This document shows positions 7,681 through 9,340 of a stretch of DNA of 9,340 nucleotides, in pieces (within the stretch, counting starts at the first letter, position 1; each line of letters opens with the position of its first letter). Both the position numbers and the translations under genes were made by a program. Under the pieces are notes generated by a model, which saw only the letters and a list, made by a program, of their open reading frames with translations, did not search any database and had not been told where the DNA came from. This DNA comes from Rhodoferax sp. (GTDB lineage Bacteria; Pseudomonadota; Gammaproteobacteria; Burkholderiales; Burkholderiaceae): assembly GCA_020048295.1 (NCBI GenBank), contig JAIFMT010000121.1:1-9340 (forward strand), in the 5' to 3' direction.

Positions 7681-9340
7681 TTTTTGCGACCCGCGCGCCA
7701 GCCCAGGGCAGCCCGCCACGGCGGCCCTGCGCTGTGCGTTTGCGGCACCCGTTCACACGCTGGTGGCGCGGTCGCCAGAGCAGGTCAAACCCCTGCTCGA
7801 TGCAGTGCAGGCGTTTGCCCAGCAAGGTTTTTGGTGCGTAGGCTACCTGCGTTATGAAGCCGCCAGCGCCTTTGATGCCGCCTTGCAAACGCACCCGGCA
7901 GACGGCCCGCTGGCCTGGTTTGGCGTGTTTGAGGCGGCTTTGCCTTGGCCAGATCCAGCCGCTGACGACCCGCAGACCCGCATCAGCTGGCACAACAGCC
8001 TGACGCGCACTGATTTCGACACGCAGATGGCGTGCATCCATCAGGCCATTGCCGCTGGCGAGATTTACCAGGTCAACTACACCGCGCCGTTGCACGGCAA
8101 CCTGCAAGGCAGCGCCACCGCGCTGTTTGACCGCCTGCAGCGCGCCCAGCCCGGCGGCTACGCGGCATGCATCGACAACGGCTTTGAGCAAGTGCTGTCG
8201 GTGTCGCCCGAGCTGTTTTTCGACTGGGACGGCAAGCACATCCTGACCCGGCCGATGAAAGGCACGGCAGCGCGCGCCAGCAACCCGGCCGACGACGCCG
8301 CGCTGGCCTGGCAATTGCGCAGCTCGCCCAAGGAACGTGCCGAGAACGTGATGATTGTTGACCTGCTGCGCAACGACCTGTCGCGCATTGCACTGCCGCA
8401 CACGGTCAGGGTGCCCGCGCTGTTTGCGCTGCAAAGCCTGCCCACGGTCCACCAGATGGTGTCGGACGTGACGGCGCAAACCCGCCCTGGCACCACACTG
8501 GCCGAGGTGTTTGCCGCGCTGTTTCCGTGCGGCTCGATCACCGGCGCGCCCAAGGTGCGCGCCATGCAGCTGATCCGCACACTGGAACCGCAGCCACGCG
8601 GCATTTACTGCGGCTGCATTGGTGTGCTGCGCCCTGGCGGCCACGCCACCTTCAACGTGGCCATTCGCAGCGTCACGCTCAAGGGGCAACAGGCCACTTG
8701 CGGCATTGGCAGCGGCATCACCGCCGATGCCCAGCCGCAAGCCGAATGGCAGGAATGGCAACACAAGCGCCTCTTTCTGGAGCGCGCCGCCCTGCCCTTC
8801 AACTTGCTGGAAACGCTGCGACTGCAGGGCGGTGTGTTTGATTTACTCGACTTGCACCTGGCCCGGCTGCAGCGCTCGGCCGCACATTTTGGCTACCCGT
8901 TTGACGAGAGGCGCATCCTTGAAGCGCTGCAGGCACTGCTCAGCGCCCAGCCGGCCCAGCCCAGTCAAGGCGCTGACAGCGACGCCTGGCGGGTGCGGCT
9001 GCAACTCGATCCCAGCGGCACACCGCTGGTCGAGAAATTTATATTAAATTGGCCTCAAGCGCCCGTTCTGCTTACGCTAGCAGCTACACCATTTGAAGCA
9101 TTCAACAGCGAATTCACACACCACAAAACCACTCGACGCGCGCACTACGAGGCATTTGCACCGACCGACCCGGCGCTGTTTGACACGCTGCTGTACAACC
9201 CGCGCGGCGAGCTGACCGAATGCACGCGCGGCAACATTGCGGTGCTGCTGGACGGCCAGTGGCTGACCCCGGCGCTGCACTGCGGTCTGCTGCCCGGCGT
9301 GGGACGCGCGCATCTCATCAGCCAGGGCCGCCTGCGTGAA
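7664..9340 (+). CDS. pabB: PabB-PabC fusion: aminodeoxychorismate synthase component I and lyase, 3' end cut
   Basis: This bifunctional enzyme makes p-aminobenzoate for folate: the first half converts chorismate and ammonia to 4-amino-4-deoxychorismate, the second removes pyruvate. 559 codons are visible and the frame is open at the window end. The chorismate-binding domain (about 110-375) shows GEIYQVNYT (132-140), SVSPELFF (179-186), TRPMKGTAAR (195-204), ERAENVMIVDLLRNDLSRI (224-242), HQMVSDV (263-269) and FPCGSITGAPKVRAMQLI (287-304). Lys199 in the P-x-K-G-T motif marks PabB rather than TrpE, which has P-I-A-G-T. From about 376 a class IV PLP domain follows: FNLLETLRL (379-387), the PLP lysine Lys488 in HHKTTRRAHYE, GELTECTRGNIAV (515-527) and CGLLPGVGR (540-548). 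ATG 7664 is the only early start, because an in-frame TGA lies at 7655-7657. It overlaps the ATPase gene by 17 nt. Residues 458-478 come from the repeat at 9034-9098. No pabA glutaminase gene is in view. Confidence 0.94.
   Translation, partial: MQIRIDFCDPRASPGQPATAALRCAFAAPVHTLVARSPEQVKPLLDAVQAFAQQGFWCVGYLRYEAASAFDAALQTHPADGPLAWFGVFEAALPWPDPAADDPQTRISWHNSLTRTDFDTQMACIHQAIAAGEIYQVNYTAPLHGNLQGSATALFDRLQRAQPGGYAACIDNGFEQVLSVSPELFFDWDGKHILTRPMKGTAARASNPADDAALAWQLRSSPKERAENVMIVDLLRNDLSRIALPHTVRVPALFALQSLPTVHQMVSDVTAQTRPGTTLAEVFAALFPCGSITGAPKVRAMQLIRTLEPQPRGIYCGCIGVLRPGGHATFNVAIRSVTLKGQQATCGIGSGITADAQPQAEWQEWQHKRLFLERAALPFNLLETLRLQGGVFDLLDLHLARLQRSAAHFGYPFDERRILEALQALLSAQPAQPSQGADSDAWRVRLQLDPSGTPLVEKFILNWPQAPVLLTLAATPFEAFNSEFTHHKTTRRAHYEAFAPTDPALFDTLLYNPRGELTECTRGNIAVLLDGQWLTPALHCGLLPGVGRAHLISQGRLRE
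9034..9098 (-). repeat. Dispersed palindromic repeat, copy 2, in frame and reversed within the pabC part
   Basis: Read on the - strand, this block carries AGCTGCTAGCGTAA (9085-9072), a short stem AGCG/CGCT (9078-9075 with 9061-9058) and AGGCCAATTTA (9055-9045), the same layout and spacing as copy 1 in miaA. The gene reads through it in the opposite direction to miaA, giving FILNWPQAPVLLTLAATPFE just before the PLP lysine motif. It brings ATA, TTA and CTA codons that are almost absent from the rest of this gene. The outer borders are approximate. Confidence 0.66.

Noticed and set aside
7553..8764. A 403-codon open frame on the - strand across the pabB region
   Set aside because: It is a shadow of pabBC in GC-rich DNA. 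The + strand shows the complete set of PabB motifs; the - strand translation is rich in Arg, Gln and His with no family motif.

Overview
The window reads as a chromosomal segment of a GC-rich betaproteobacterium. The pabB-pabC fusion, the miaA style and the codon use fit Burkholderiales, most likely Comamonadaceae (Rhodoferax or Polaromonas-like). That placement is inferred from protein flavour, not from a marker gene. I see no tRNA, rRNA, CRISPR array, transposase or integrase.

Layout. (1) Positions 2-571, + strand: the 3' part of a gene for a small predicted lipoprotein; its start lies before the window. (2) Positions 572-770: a non-coding leader with a weak promoter and a possible ModE-type palindrome. 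(3) Positions 771-3352: a complete molybdate ABC transporter operon, modA-modB-modC (periplasmic binding protein, permease, ATPase with a TOBE domain). (4) Positions 3353-3461: a short convergent gap with a hairpin. (5) Positions 3462-5792, - strand: a large lipoprotein with two beta-propeller-like halves, the second of the 'esterase-like activity of phytase' type. It probably starts at a TTG with a good Shine-Dalgarno sequence, not at the upstream GTG. (6) Positions 5793-5977: a divergent intergenic region. (7) Positions 5978-9340, + strand: a tightly packed run of miaA (tRNA dimethylallyltransferase), a LolD/MacB-like ABC ATPase and a pabB-pabC fusion for p-aminobenzoate synthesis, which runs off the window end. 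The junctions overlap by 4 and 17 nt.

Working together: modABC imports molybdate for molybdenum-cofactor enzymes. The miaA-ATPase-pabBC run looks like an operon of convenience joining tRNA modification, an export or lipid-related ATPase without its permease, and folate precursor synthesis.

The most interesting signal is a pair of related AT-rich, partly palindromic elements of about 65-70 bp, in opposite orientations. One lies at 6576-6646 inside miaA, the other at 9034-9098 inside the pabC part of pabBC. Their 41-nt cores align without gaps at 25 identical positions. Both keep the host frame open although read in opposite directions, and both bring codons rare elsewhere in these genes. They look like copies of a dispersed repeat family that can lodge in frame inside housekeeping genes, as Rickettsia palindromic elements do.
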